Shown: piece by piece, positions 24,561-32,608 of the stretch | How the letters are laid out: each line of letters opens with the position of its first letter | Position numbering within the stretch: position 1 is the first letter of the stretch | Source of the DNA: Sphingomonas sanguinis NBRC 13937 | GTDB lineage: Bacteria; Pseudomonadota; Alphaproteobacteria; Sphingomonadales; Sphingomonadaceae | Length of the DNA: 35,791 nucleotides | Reading direction: 5' to 3' | Assembly (NCBI RefSeq): GCF_001591005.1 | Contig: NZ_BCTY01000038.1 | Span: forward strand, 1 to 35,791 | Translations under genes and position numbers: made by a program | The notes under the pieces: model-generated | Databases searched by the model: none | What the model saw: the letters and a program-made list of their open reading frames with translations, nothing else | What the model was told of the DNA's origin: nothing

Positions 24561-25649
24561 TTATCCGCTGGCGGCGCTGGTGCGGACGTTGCCGTTCAGG
24601 CCGCTGGGGAAGAAGCCGCCGCCGGTCACCGCCGCCTTGTTGAGATACACGACGTTCAGCACCTGGCCGGGGGTGCGGACAAAGGCGATGGCGTTGGAGT
24701 CGGCGGGAACGATATTCGCCACCTGCGTCCCGTTCACGGTCGCGACGATGCCCTGATCGAGATCGGTCGATCCGTCCAGGCTGTCGCGCGCGTCCGAGAT
24801 TGCCCCTGCGGCGGCGATCAACGCCCCGCTGGGGATTTGCGACGAGCTGGTGAGCGGCAACGGGTTCGAGATGGGCGTCGTGGTACTCACGCCCTTGCGG
24901 TACAGCGTCGTGCGGACCAGACCGGCATGATAGGCCTCGGCCGCGTGGATGCCCGCAGCCGCCTCGATAAAGGTCTTGTTGGTCAGCAGGGAGACGCCGC
25001 CCATATAGGCGGTGACGCCGACATCCTCGAACAGGAATGCGCCGAGCAGGAAGGCTTCGTCCGACGCATAGGGATCGAAGGTCGCGCTGTCGCCGACCAC
25101 CTTGGCCGCTCGTGCCGCCGCCGTGAAGGCGCCATTGGCATCGCCCGACAGGTTGATCGAAGGCTGTGCGACCGCCGCGCTGCCCAGCGCGTTGCGCAGG
25201 AAGGTGACGTGCGCGATCTCGTCATAGGCGATCTCCCGCGCATATTGCGCGACGATCGGGTCCTGGAACTGGACCTGGCGCGGCTGCCCGGCGCCACCCG
25301 AGGCACTGGTATTGATCGCGACCGACCCTTGCGTGCCCGTGCCGCCGAGCAGCGACGAGGACAGGCCCGTGCCGAACGCGGCATAGCTGTAGAATTGCGC
25401 TTCCAGATATTCGAGCTGGAGCGCGAAGTTCAGCACATCGGCATCGGTGACCGATCCGGTCGCGCTGGCGCTGGGCGTCGGTGTCGGCACGACGATGACG
25501 TTGTCGCCATCGTCCCCGCAGGCCCCCAGCATCGCCAGGCCGCCCACGGCGCCCGCCCCGGCGGCCATGCGCATGAAACGGCGCCGTTCGGTCCGGCGCT
25601 TGGCCGAAGCCTCTTCGATCACATCGAGAATGAAGCGTTCTTCGCTCAT
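24561..25649 (-). CDS. Tat-exported ferritin-like lipoprotein
   Basis: 362 residues of the ferritin-like (PF13668-type, desiccation-related) family. The N-terminus has a long cytoplasmic lead, a twin-arginine motif RRRFMRMAAG (about 22-31) and a lipobox LGAC (Cys44), so it is probably a Tat-exported lipoprotein. A PTPTPSASATG linker leads to a four-helix bundle with metal-type ligands: EYLEAQFY (Glu83), YDEIAHVTF (Glu144-x2-His147), FLFEDVGVTAY and AAEAYHAG. A C-terminal RTPGQVLNVVYLNKA segment is shared with its neighbour. The homologue at 25686 is 36 bp upstream, so both come from one message. Iron binding or redox activity is not shown for this group. Confidence 0.88.
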   Translation of the reverse strand: MSEERFILDVIEEASAKRRTERRRFMRMAAGAGAVGGLAMLGACGDDGDNVIVVPTPTPSASATGSVTDADVLNFALQLEYLEAQFYSYAAFGTGLSSSLLGGTGTQGSVAINTSASGGAGQPRQVQFQDPIVAQYAREIAYDEIAHVTFLRNALGSAAVAQPSINLSGDANGAFTAAARAAKVVGDSATFDPYASDEAFLLGAFLFEDVGVTAYMGGVSLLTNKTFIEAAAGIHAAEAYHAGLVRTTLYRKGVSTTTPISNPLPLTSSSQIPSGALIAAAGAISDARDSLDGSTDLDQGIVATVNGTQVANIVPADSNAIAFVRTPGQVLNVVYLNKAAVTGGGFFPSGLNGNVRTSAASG

Positions 25650-25685
25650 GATGAAAAAATCCTCTCCAGAGGAGGAAAAAGGGAA

Positions 25686-26657
25686 TTAGTTGGCGGTGCT
25701 GGCGCGCAGAGTGCCGTTGACGCCGTTCGGGAAGAACCCGCCCAGCGTGGCCGCCGCCTTGTTCAGATAGACGATGTTGAGCACCTGGCCCGGCGTCCGG
25801 CTGAAGGCGATGCCGCTCGTATCGAGCGGCACGATGTTGGACACCAGCTGCCCGTTCACCGTGGTCTGCGCGATTCCCTCGTCGAGCTTGGTTGAGCCAT
25901 CCACGCTGTCCCGCAGGGCGGAAATCTTGCCGGCCGCGTCGATCAGGCCCGACTGCGGATTGGTCGGATCATAGCCCCGGCCGTACAGCGTCGTGCGCAC
26001 GATCGCGGCGTGATAGGCCTCGACCGCCAGAATGCCGGCGGCCGCCTGGAGGAAGGTCTTGCTGCTGATCAGCGGTGAGGCACCCTTATAGGCGGTCACA
26101 CCGACATCCTCGAAGATATAGGCGCCGAGCAGGAACGCGTTGGGCGAGCTATACGGGTTGAAGGTGCCGCTGGTGATGACACCCGCCGCCAGCGCCGCCG
26201 CCGTGAACGGACCATTGGCATCGCCCGAGATGTTGATCGCGGGCTGTGCCACCGCCGCACTGCCGAGCGCGGTGCGCAGGAAGGCGACATGGGCCGCTTC
26301 GTCCGCCGCGATCTCGCGCGCATAGGCCTGAACGATCTTGTCGTCACCGAAGGCAGCCTGCTGTCCGCCGGTCACCGCGCCTTGCGTGCCGGTGCCGGTC
26401 AACTGGTTGGCGGGAAGACCCGTGCCATTGGCCGCATAGGCATAGAATTGCGCTTCGAGATATTCGAGGTTGAGCGCGAAATTCAGGATGTCGGTGTCGG
26501 TGATCGTGGACTGCGCCCCGGCCTTGCTGGTCAGGCTGAAGGCGGTGACACCCGCCGCCGCCGCACCAAAGGCCGTTTTGAAGAAGTCACGCCGGTGATT
26601 ACGGCGTTCGGCTCGCGCATCGAAGGCGTCGAGCAGCTGTTCGCTTTCGGTCATCAT
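25686..26657 (-). CDS. Tat-exported ferritin-like periplasmic protein
   Basis: 323 residues, a paralogue of the next gene. The N-terminus carries NHRRDFFKTAFG (twin-arginine at 22-23) and a cleavage site SKAGAQS (about residue 48); there is no lipobox, so the mature protein is soluble in the periplasm. The bundle has EYLEAQFYAY, the helix ADEAAHVAFLR (ExxH), FLLGAYIFEDVGVTAY and AVEAYHAA, the four-glutamate/two-histidine pattern of ferritin-like diiron proteins. The C-terminal RTPGQVLNIVYLNKAA and GFFPNGVNGTLRA are nearly identical to the paralogue. GGGAGGAGC precedes two ATG codons, 26657 and 26654; the second has better spacing. Confidence 0.88.
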   Translation of the reverse strand: MMTESEQLLDAFDARAERRNHRRDFFKTAFGAAAAGVTAFSLTSKAGAQSTITDTDILNFALNLEYLEAQFYAYAANGTGLPANQLTGTGTQGAVTGGQQAAFGDDKIVQAYAREIAADEAAHVAFLRTALGSAAVAQPAINISGDANGPFTAAALAAGVITSGTFNPYSSPNAFLLGAYIFEDVGVTAYKGASPLISSKTFLQAAAGILAVEAYHAAIVRTTLYGRGYDPTNPQSGLIDAAGKISALRDSVDGSTKLDEGIAQTTVNGQLVSNIVPLDTSGIAFSRTPGQVLNIVYLNKAAATLGGFFPNGVNGTLRASTAN

Positions 26658-26850
26658 GCTCCTCCCGGTCAGGAACCATGAAGAGCTTTTGTGTCGCTAT
26701 GTAAACGACAGAAAAACTCTTCACAGGGCGGAGCCAAAGACTTTTATTGCTAAATCCCGACTCTACCGAACAATCAAACGTCACGATCCGAAAAAGGACG
26801 CATAAAATTAATGAGAATTATCTTTGCTTGTCGCCTACAAGGCAAAACGT

Positions 26851-27828
26851 TCACGGCGCGAGCCGAACCGATTGCGCTTCCGCCAGATAGACCGAGAAAA
26901 GCTGGTCGGGGTCGGTCCATTCCGCCACCGGGGTCCAGCCCCCGGCACGCAACAGGATCTTGGCATCGCGCGGGCCATATTTGTGGCTGTTTTCGGTGTG
27001 GATCGTCTCGCCCGCCGTCATGGCGAAGGGGCGCCCCTCGATGGTGAAGTCGACGTCACGGGTCGCCGCCAAGTGCATTTCGATCCGCGAGCGGTCGTCA
27101 TTCCACACCGCGCGGTGGCGGAAGGCCTCGACCGGGATGGTGCCGTCGAGTTCGCGATTGATTCGGTCGAGCAGGTTGCGGTTGAACGCCGCCGTCACGC
27201 CCTGCGCATCGTCATAGGCCGGAACCAGCACGTCGCTCGACTTGGCCCGGTCCATGCCGATCAGCAGCATCGCCCCCTCGCCCAGCGAGCCGCGCATCGC
27301 GCGCAGCAGGTCGGTCGCCATGGCGGGCGTCATGTTGCCGATGGTCGAGCCCGGAAAGAAGCCGAGTTTGGGCGCATCTGCCACCATCGCAGGCAGCGCC
27401 AGCGGCCTCATGAAGTCGCCCTCCAGCGGATGGATGGGCAGATCGGGGAACGCCTGTTGCAGGGCGCGCGCGGAGTCGCGCAGGAAATCGCCCGAAATGT
27501 CGATCGGCACATAGGCCGACGGCTCGACACAGCGGAGCAGCACCGGCGTCTTGGTCGAGGAGCCCGATCCGAACTCGACGACCGCGCGGCCCCGACCGAC
27601 ATGCGTAACCAGATCGGGGCACATGGTCTTCAGGATCGCCGTCTCGGTCCGGGTCGGATAATATTCGGGCAAATCGGTGATCGCCTCGAACAGCTCCGAG
27701 CCCTTGCGGTCGTAGAACCAGCGCGCAGGGATGGCACGCGGCGAACGCTCCAGCCCGGCCAGGACGTCGGCGCGAAAGGCTGGGTCGGCCAGCGACATCT
27801 GGCCGTCCTCGATCTCGGGCTTCAGCAT
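26851..27828 (-). CDS. egtD: L-histidine N(alpha)-methyltransferase EgtD
   Basis: 325 residues. It trimethylates histidine to hercynine with SAM, the first step of ergothioneine synthesis. Seen: IPARWFYDRKGSELFEAITD, the SAM motif VVEFGSGSSTKTPVLL, YVPIDISGDFLRDSARAL, the LGFFPGSTIGNMTP segment, and NRNLLDRINRELDG, all characteristic of EgtD. It begins 2 bp after the egtB stop and is the last gene of its operon. No egtC, egtA or egtE is next to it, so the C-S lyase step would have to be encoded elsewhere. Confidence 0.95.
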   Translation of the reverse strand: MLKPEIEDGQMSLADPAFRADVLAGLERSPRAIPARWFYDRKGSELFEAITDLPEYYPTRTETAILKTMCPDLVTHVGRGRAVVEFGSGSSTKTPVLLRCVEPSAYVPIDISGDFLRDSARALQQAFPDLPIHPLEGDFMRPLALPAMVADAPKLGFFPGSTIGNMTPAMATDLLRAMRGSLGEGAMLLIGMDRAKSSDVLVPAYDDAQGVTAAFNRNLLDRINRELDGTIPVEAFRHRAVWNDDRSRIEMHLAATRDVDFTIEGRPFAMTAGETIHTENSHKYGPRDAKILLRAGGWTPVAEWTDPDQLFSVYLAEAQSVRLAP

Positions 27829-27830
27829 GA

Positions 27831-29102
27831 TTACAGGTCCTTTGCCAGACGGACGCCGGTGAATTGCCAGCGTTGATGGGGGTAGAAGAAGTTGCGGTAA
27901 CAGGCGCGCGAATGGCCGCGCGGCGTCGCGCAGCTGCCGCCGCGCAGGACGAACTGCCCGTTCATGAACTTGCCATTATATTCGCCGACCGCGCCCTCGA
28001 CCGGGTGGAAGCCGGGATAGGGGCGATAGGCGCTGCCGGTCCATTCCCAAACATCGCCGAAAAAGGCCGGGCCGCCGGGCGAGGGGCGCGGCTCGATCGC
28101 GCCCGCGCCGTCGAGCTGGTTGCCGCCGCTTGCGTCATGCGCGGCGGCCGCAGCTTCCCACTCGAATTCGCTCGGCAGCCGTGCCCCCGCCCAGGTGGCG
28201 AAGGCATCCGCCTCATAGAAGCTGACATGGGTGACCGGCGCGGCGGGGTCAATCGCGCGACGACCATCCAGCCCGAACCGGGTCCAGCCGCCATCCTGCT
28301 TCTCCCAATAGAGCGGCGCGACGATCCCTTCCGCCTTCACCCAGGCCCAGCCATCGGACAGCCAGAGCCGCGGATCGCGATAGCCGCCATCCTCGATGAA
28401 GGTCATCCACTCGGCATTGGTGACGGTGCGGTCGGCCAGGGCATGGGGATGGAGTAGCGCCGAGTGACGCGGCCCCTCGCAATCGAAGGCGAAGCCCTGT
28501 CCGTCATGGCCGACCTCGACGATGCCCGCCCGCCCCTCGATCCAGCCGATCGGGCCCGGCATCGCGACCGGAGCCTTGGGCTCGGGCGCGAAGAGCGCGG
28601 GTTCCAGCGGATTCTCGGAAAAGAGGTGGAGAATGTCGGTGACGAACAGCTCCTGATGCTGGTCCTCATGGTGACAGCCCAGCGCGACCAGCTCGCGCGC
28701 CGCCTCGGGCAGGTCGGGCAGCGCGGCGAGCAGGGCGGAATCGACATGCGCCCGGTACGCTCGCACCTCGTCCAGCGTCGGCCGGGTGATCATGCCCCGG
28801 CGATGGCGGGCATGGCGTTTGCCCTCCGCTTCGTAATAGCTGTTGAACAGGAACGGAAAACGCGGGTCGTGCAGCGTATAGCCCGGCACATGGTCGCGCA
28901 GAACGAAGGTCTCGAAGAACCAAGTGGTATGCGCCATGTGCCATTTCGCGGGCGACGCGTCCGGCATCGACTGGACGCTGGCATCGGCATCGGACAAGGG
29001 CTCGGCCAGCGCCAAGGTCAGCGCGCGAACCGCGTGGTAGCGGGATGCGAGATGGTCGGCAGGCGTCGAGGCCGCCGTCGGGTACGGAACGAGGGTCGGC
29101 AT
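27831..29102 (-). CDS. egtB: Ergothioneine sulfoxide synthase EgtB
   Basis: 423 residues. A non-haem iron enzyme that joins hercynine to cysteine or gamma-glutamylcysteine with oxygen. The N-terminal DinB-like domain provides iron ligands: KWHMAHTTWFFETF (about 54-67, likely His58) and the HX3HXE motif in CHHEDQHQELF (His145, His149, Glu151). The C-terminal FGE-sulfatase domain has GDVWEWTGSAYRPYPGFHP and FVLRGGSCATPRGHSRACYRN. GGGGAGCG precedes the ATG. It is co-transcribed with egtD. Absence of egtA and egtC nearby suggests cysteine may be the sulfur donor, but those genes could lie elsewhere. Confidence 0.95.
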   Translation of the reverse strand: MPTLVPYPTAASTPADHLASRYHAVRALTLALAEPLSDADASVQSMPDASPAKWHMAHTTWFFETFVLRDHVPGYTLHDPRFPFLFNSYYEAEGKRHARHRRGMITRPTLDEVRAYRAHVDSALLAALPDLPEAARELVALGCHHEDQHQELFVTDILHLFSENPLEPALFAPEPKAPVAMPGPIGWIEGRAGIVEVGHDGQGFAFDCEGPRHSALLHPHALADRTVTNAEWMTFIEDGGYRDPRLWLSDGWAWVKAEGIVAPLYWEKQDGGWTRFGLDGRRAIDPAAPVTHVSFYEADAFATWAGARLPSEFEWEAAAAAHDASGGNQLDGAGAIEPRPSPGGPAFFGDVWEWTGSAYRPYPGFHPVEGAVGEYNGKFMNGQFVLRGGSCATPRGHSRACYRNFFYPHQRWQFTGVRLAKDL

Positions 29103-29140
29103 TGGGCGCTCCCCGGATCATGGGGAGGCCGGTCGGCCCT

Positions 29141-29704
29141 TTACCGTCCCATGCGCTCCCCTCCTGGAACCCAAAGAACGTCCGATGCGCCATTTTGGTT
29201 CACCGTCCGCGCGGCCACAAAAAGCCAGTCGGACAAGCGGTTGAGATAGGCCAGCGCGGGTGGGTTGATCGCCTCCTGCTCGCCGAGCGCCACAGTCGCG
29301 CGCTCGGCGCGGCGGGTGATGGCGCGGGCCAGATGCAGATGCGCCGCCGCCGGGCTGCCGCCGGGCAGGATGAAGCTGGTCAACGGCGACAGGGCGGCGT
29401 TCATCGCGTCGATCTCCGCCTCCAGCCGCCGGACCTGTTCGGCGACGATGCGCAGCGCCCCCTCGACATCGCCCGGCGTGGCGAGGTCAGCGCCCAGATC
29501 GAACAGGTCGTTCTGGATCATGGTCAATGGCGCGGCCAGTGGCCCGTCGACCGACAGCAGGGCGACACCGATCGCGCTGTTCGCTTCGTCCACCTCGCCG
29601 ATCGCGACCATACGCGAATCCGCCTTGGACCGGCGCGATCCGTCGACCAGCCCGGTCGTGCCCTCGTCACCGGTGCGGGTGTAGATTTTCGTCAGCTTGA
29701 CCAA
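29141..29704 (-). CDS. PduO-type cob(I)alamin adenosyltransferase
   Basis: 187 residues. It moves the adenosyl group of ATP to cobalt(I) corrinoids to make adenosylcobalamin. Seen: the N-terminal ATP-binding TKIYTRTGDEGTTGLVDGSR, the helix IGEVDEANSAIGVAL, FDLGADLATPG and the C-terminal FILPGGSPAAAHLHLARAIT followed by YLNRLSDWLFVAAR. All belong to the PduO-type family. The start is a TTG at 29704 matching the common family N-terminus MVKL; it is 4 bp after the stop of the twin-TM gene. It lies between gluQ/twin-TM and egtB in one operon. Confidence 0.93.
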   Translation of the reverse strand: MVKLTKIYTRTGDEGTTGLVDGSRRSKADSRMVAIGEVDEANSAIGVALLSVDGPLAAPLTMIQNDLFDLGADLATPGDVEGALRIVAEQVRRLEAEIDAMNAALSPLTSFILPGGSPAAAHLHLARAITRRAERATVALGEQEAINPPALAYLNRLSDWLFVAARTVNQNGASDVLWVPGGERMGR

Positions 29705-29708
29705 GGGA

Positions 29709-29936
29709 TCAGGTCCGCCCCGCCATGAACAGCAGCAGCACGACGACGGTGATCGCCAGCGCCTGGAAGAAGATGCGCTGCTGCATCATCCGGTTGGATT
29801 TCAGCTGCGAGGCGGTGGGCCCCTCGCCCTTCGCCTCGGCGGTCGCCTCCTGCAGGAAGCTGATAATGCCGCGCACCAGCGCGACCAGGGTGGCGAGCAT
29901 CGCCGCGATCAGCAGGATCACGAGAAAAGTGGTCAT
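29709..29936 (-). CDS. Twin transmembrane helix small protein (HIG1-like)
   Basis: 75 residues. Two membrane helices (TTFLVILLIAAMLATLVALV and FQALAITVVVLLLFMAG) flank a polar loop with the HIG1-type signature ASQLKSNRMMQQRIFFQ. In alphaproteobacteria such proteins are widespread next to cobalamin adenosyltransferase genes; HIG1 relatives in mitochondria assist respiratory complexes. A respiratory-assembly role here is inference. It starts 12 bp after the gluQ stop; GGAGG is 18 bases upstream, rather far. Longer in-frame readings would run through gluQ and are rejected. Confidence 0.85.
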   Translation of the reverse strand: MTTFLVILLIAAMLATLVALVRGIISFLQEATAEAKGEGPTASQLKSNRMMQQRIFFQALAITVVVLLLFMAGRT

Positions 29937-29947
29937 AGCGCGGAAGC

Positions 29948-30799
29948 TTACGCCTCCCCCAGCCGAAATCCAGCAGGAAGCATGTTGCGCCGCAGCGCAT
30001 CCGCCAGCGCGCGGCCGTCCGCACCGCCCTCGCGCATCGCTGCCAAGGCGGGTGCGCCATGCCGCTTGGCCAACCTCTGGCCATCCGCCCCGACGATCAG
30101 CGGGTGGTGGTGATACAGCGGCGTCGGCAGGCCGAGCAGTGCTTGCAGCAGCCGGTGGACATGCGTCGCCTCGAACAGGTCGAGCCCCCGCACCACGTCG
30201 GTCACCCCCTGCGCGGCATCGTCGACCGTGGCGGCCAGATGATAGCTGGCGGGCGCATCCTTGCGCGCCAGGATGACATCGCCGTGCGAAAGCGGATCGG
30301 CCAGAACCGGCCCCGCCTGTTCGTCCTGCCAGTATAACGGCCCCGTCCGCTCGACCGCCCGCGTCATGTCGATGCGCCAGCCATGCGGCTCGCCCATCCG
30401 CGCGGCTCGCTCCGCCGCCGAACGGTGACGACAGGTGCCGGGATAGAGGGCAACCGGCCCATGCGGCGCGGACAGGCTGGCGGCGATCTCGGCTCGGGTG
30501 CAGAAACAGGGATAGAGCAGGTCGGCCAGTCGCGCTTGTGCCGCCGCGTACAGGTCCAGCCGCTGCGACTGGAAGGACAGGTCGTCCCATTCCAGCCCCA
30601 GCCATTCCAGGTCGCGCAAGATAGCGTCGACATGCTCGGGGCGGCTGCGCGTGCCGTCGATATCCTCGATGCGCAGCAGGAAGCGCCCGCCCTCCGCGCG
30701 CGCCAGATCGAACGCGCGCACCGCCGACAGCGCATGGCCCAGATGCAGCCGCCCGGTCGGGCTGGGCGCGAAACGCGTGGCGCGTGGCGTTCCGCTCAT
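29948..30799 (-). CDS. gluQ: Glutamyl-Q tRNA(Asp) synthetase
   Basis: 283 residues. It resembles the catalytic half of glutamyl-tRNA synthetase and attaches glutamate to queuosine at position 34 of tRNA-Asp. Seen: TRFAPSPTGRLHLGHALSA with the HIGH box (HLGH), LLRIEDIDGTRSRPEH, the zinc site CFCTRAEI...YPGTC, and GADGQRLAKRHG in place of KMSKS. The anticodon-binding domain is absent, as usual for GluQRS. The ATG at 30799 fits the family; an upstream in-frame start adds 11 unconserved residues. It is the first gene of a five-gene operon reaching egtD. Confidence 0.94.
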   Translation of the reverse strand: MSGTPRATRFAPSPTGRLHLGHALSAVRAFDLARAEGGRFLLRIEDIDGTRSRPEHVDAILRDLEWLGLEWDDLSFQSQRLDLYAAAQARLADLLYPCFCTRAEIAASLSAPHGPVALYPGTCRHRSAAERAARMGEPHGWRIDMTRAVERTGPLYWQDEQAGPVLADPLSHGDVILARKDAPASYHLAATVDDAAQGVTDVVRGLDLFEATHVHRLLQALLGLPTPLYHHHPLIVGADGQRLAKRHGAPALAAMREGGADGRALADALRRNMLPAGFRLGEA

Positions 30800-30909
30800 C
30801 GCGCGCACTCTTGACCGCGATTCCGATCCCATGCTGTCATAGCGTGCAGTGTCATAGCCTTGTCACGCCGTTGCGCGAATAGGCGCATCGTACCACGAAG
30901 GGAGGAGCT

Positions 30910-31476
30910 GTGTTTCATCCCGACCTGATCCGACACCCGGACTCCTGTCCGGCACTTGTGCTGAATGCGGACTATACGCCGCTGTCCTATTACCCGCTGT
31001 CGGTCTGGCCCTGGCAGACCGCGGTGAAGGCCGTGTTCCTCGACCGGGTGGATATCGTCGCCCATTATGAGCGCGAGGTGCGCAGCCCGACCGCGAAGGT
31101 CAAGCTGCCCTCGGTCATCGCGCTCAAGCAATTCGTGAAGCCGTCGCAATTCCCGGCCTTCACCCGATTCAACCTGTTCCTGCGCGACCGCTTCTCCTGC
31201 CAATATTGCGGATCGCACCGCGACCTGACCTTCGACCATGTCATCCCGCGCGCGCAAGGCGGGCGGACCACTTGGGAGAATGTCGTCACAGCCTGCGCCC
31301 CCTGTAACCTGAAGAAGGGCGGGCGCACGCCGCGCCAGGCCGCGATGCCGCTGCATATCGAACCGATCCGCCCGACCAACTGGCACCTTCAGGAGCATGG
31401 CCGTAGCTTCCCGCCCAATTATCTGCATGAAACATGGCACGACTGGCTGTATTGGGACGTTGAGCTGGAAGCGTAA
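30910..31476 (+). CDS. HNH endonuclease family protein
   Basis: 188 residues. The N-terminus ALVLNADYTPLSYYPLSVWP is typical of a widespread bacterial HNH family. The HNH zinc-finger core is CQYCGSHRDLTFDHVIPRAQ, then GGRTTWENVVTACAPCNLKK, with two CxxC pairs and the DHV motif. A nuclease with unknown target; it is a common chromosomal gene in alphaproteobacteria, not tied here to phage or intein DNA. The GTG start at 30910 follows GGAGGAG only 2-4 bases upstream, a rather tight spacing. It is divergent from gluQ, with 110 bp between. Confidence 0.9.
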   Translation: MFHPDLIRHPDSCPALVLNADYTPLSYYPLSVWPWQTAVKAVFLDRVDIVAHYEREVRSPTAKVKLPSVIALKQFVKPSQFPAFTRFNLFLRDRFSCQYCGSHRDLTFDHVIPRAQGGRTTWENVVTACAPCNLKKGGRTPRQAAMPLHIEPIRPTNWHLQEHGRSFPPNYLHETWHDWLYWDVELEA

Positions 31477-31494
31477 CGAAGCCGGGAGTGTCGC

Positions 31495-31947
31495 ATGCGT
31501 GGATGGGCCAAGGGCCTTGTTAGCCTGGGGTTGATGGCGTCGGTCGCCACCACCGCCGCCTGCGGCAAGAAGGAAGAGAAGCGTGCCGAAGCGGACCAGG
31601 CCGCCGCCAAGGCGGGCTTCGTACCGCCGTCGGTCACCAGCCGCGTCGACTTCGGCAGCATGATGGCGCGCCGTTTCCGCGAACTGGACCGCGATGGCAA
31701 CGACATCATCACCGCTGATGAAATGCCCACCGCCAACTCACGCCTGTGGGAGCTCGACCGCAACAAGGACGGCGAGATTACCGAGAGCGAGTTCTTCGAA
31801 GGGATGCTGGCGCGGTTCGACCGGATGGACCTGAACCGCGACGGCACGGTGACCTCGGAGGAACGCGAAGCCTCGCGCACCGAACGGCCTGCGACTCCAA
31901 CCAATCCGGTCGCGACGGGGGCCGGCGTGCCGGGGAATGCGAGCTGA
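31495..31947 (+). CDS. EF-hand calcium-binding lipoprotein
   Basis: 150 residues. The N-terminus ends in a lipobox-like ATTAACGKKEE (Cys about residue 23). Three EF-hand loops follow with canonical ligands at 1, 3, 5, 7, 9 and 12: DRDGNDIITADE (about 65-76), DRNKDGEITESE (about 87-98) and DLNRDGTVTSEE (about 112-123). It probably binds calcium in the periplasm. The tail is Pro/Thr-rich. It starts 18 bp after the HNH gene and probably shares its transcript. No partner protein is evident. Confidence 0.88.
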   Translation: MRGWAKGLVSLGLMASVATTAACGKKEEKRAEADQAAAKAGFVPPSVTSRVDFGSMMARRFRELDRDGNDIITADEMPTANSRLWELDRNKDGEITESEFFEGMLARFDRMDLNRDGTVTSEEREASRTERPATPTNPVATGAGVPGNAS

Positions 31948-31984
31948 CGGCGGGCCAGCACTAAACTTCTAGCCGAGGTCGCCG

Positions 31985-32485
31985 ATGATAAAGAGCTGGT
32001 GGAGAGACGTTGCTACCCCTTTGGTCGTGTTGGGCTTGGGAAGTTTTTCGGCCACGACTTGCTTTGCGCAGACCAGCCATGTCCCACGTGCAAAACGATG
32101 CCAAGCGGTACGCCCGGCCATCACGCGGACGGCTCCTGCGCATTGGCTAGGCGATTGTTCGCTGGGGCGCGCCGAGGGGATCGGGGTGCTGCGTATCGGG
32201 ACGCATGAGCCTTTCGAGTATTTCTTCGGAGCCGCGCGCGCCGGTCGCCCCGTTCGCGGTCTGATCAAGGCCGCCAACGGTTGGTACGCTGCGGCTCGAT
32301 TCGATGGTCGGATGGGCATGGTCAATCCACGGTCGGAAGACCCCAATGAGGCGCACGCCACCTATAGTCTTGCCGTAAAGGCAACCCAGGCCACCGCGCG
32401 ACGCTTCGCCATGGCGGGGAATCGGGGATCGGCACGCTATTACGAACGCTTGGCAAAGCAGATTGCCGATGGAGAGCCCGAATAA
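31985..32485 (+). CDS. Secreted protein of unknown function
   Basis: 166 residues. Signal peptide to about residue 29 (VVLGLGSFSATTCFAQ, cleavage after CFA). The middle, GDCSLGRAEGIGVLRIG followed by FFGAARAGRPVRGLI, has spaced glycines vaguely like MORN repeats, but this is weak. The C-terminus is helical and charged (SARYYERLAKQIADGEPE). No family is named. GAGG lies 7 bases before the ATG. Codon choice is less G+C-biased than in neighbours. It sits 37 bp after the EF-hand gene on the same strand. Confidence 0.65.
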   Translation: MIKSWWRDVATPLVVLGLGSFSATTCFAQTSHVPRAKRCQAVRPAITRTAPAHWLGDCSLGRAEGIGVLRIGTHEPFEYFFGAARAGRPVRGLIKAANGWYAAARFDGRMGMVNPRSEDPNEAHATYSLAVKATQATARRFAMAGNRGSARYYERLAKQIADGEPE

Positions 32486-32608
32486 GGGCCGGGAGGTGCC
32501 CATCGATTAGCGCCACGTCCTTGCAATTAGTGCGATAATCACATGATCGATATTATACCAAAATTACATTCCGCAATCGGTTGACGGCCAGCCTATTGCG
32601 TTGCAGCA

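Noticed and set aside
24546..25895. A 449-residue plus-strand reading frame over the ferritin-like genes
   Set aside because: It is antisense to two clearly conserved genes, has no RBS, and its repetitive composition mirrors the coding strand.
26658..26850. EcfG-type promoter for the ferritin-like operon
   Set aside because: The A+T-rich leader has AACG sequences, but no GTTCC at the right spacing on the minus strand; the only GGAAC points the wrong way.
32515..32608. Sigma-70 promoter of ppc
   Set aside because: TTGACG and TATTAT-like boxes are present in the A+T-rich stretch but not at 16-18 bp spacing, so no promoter could be placed.
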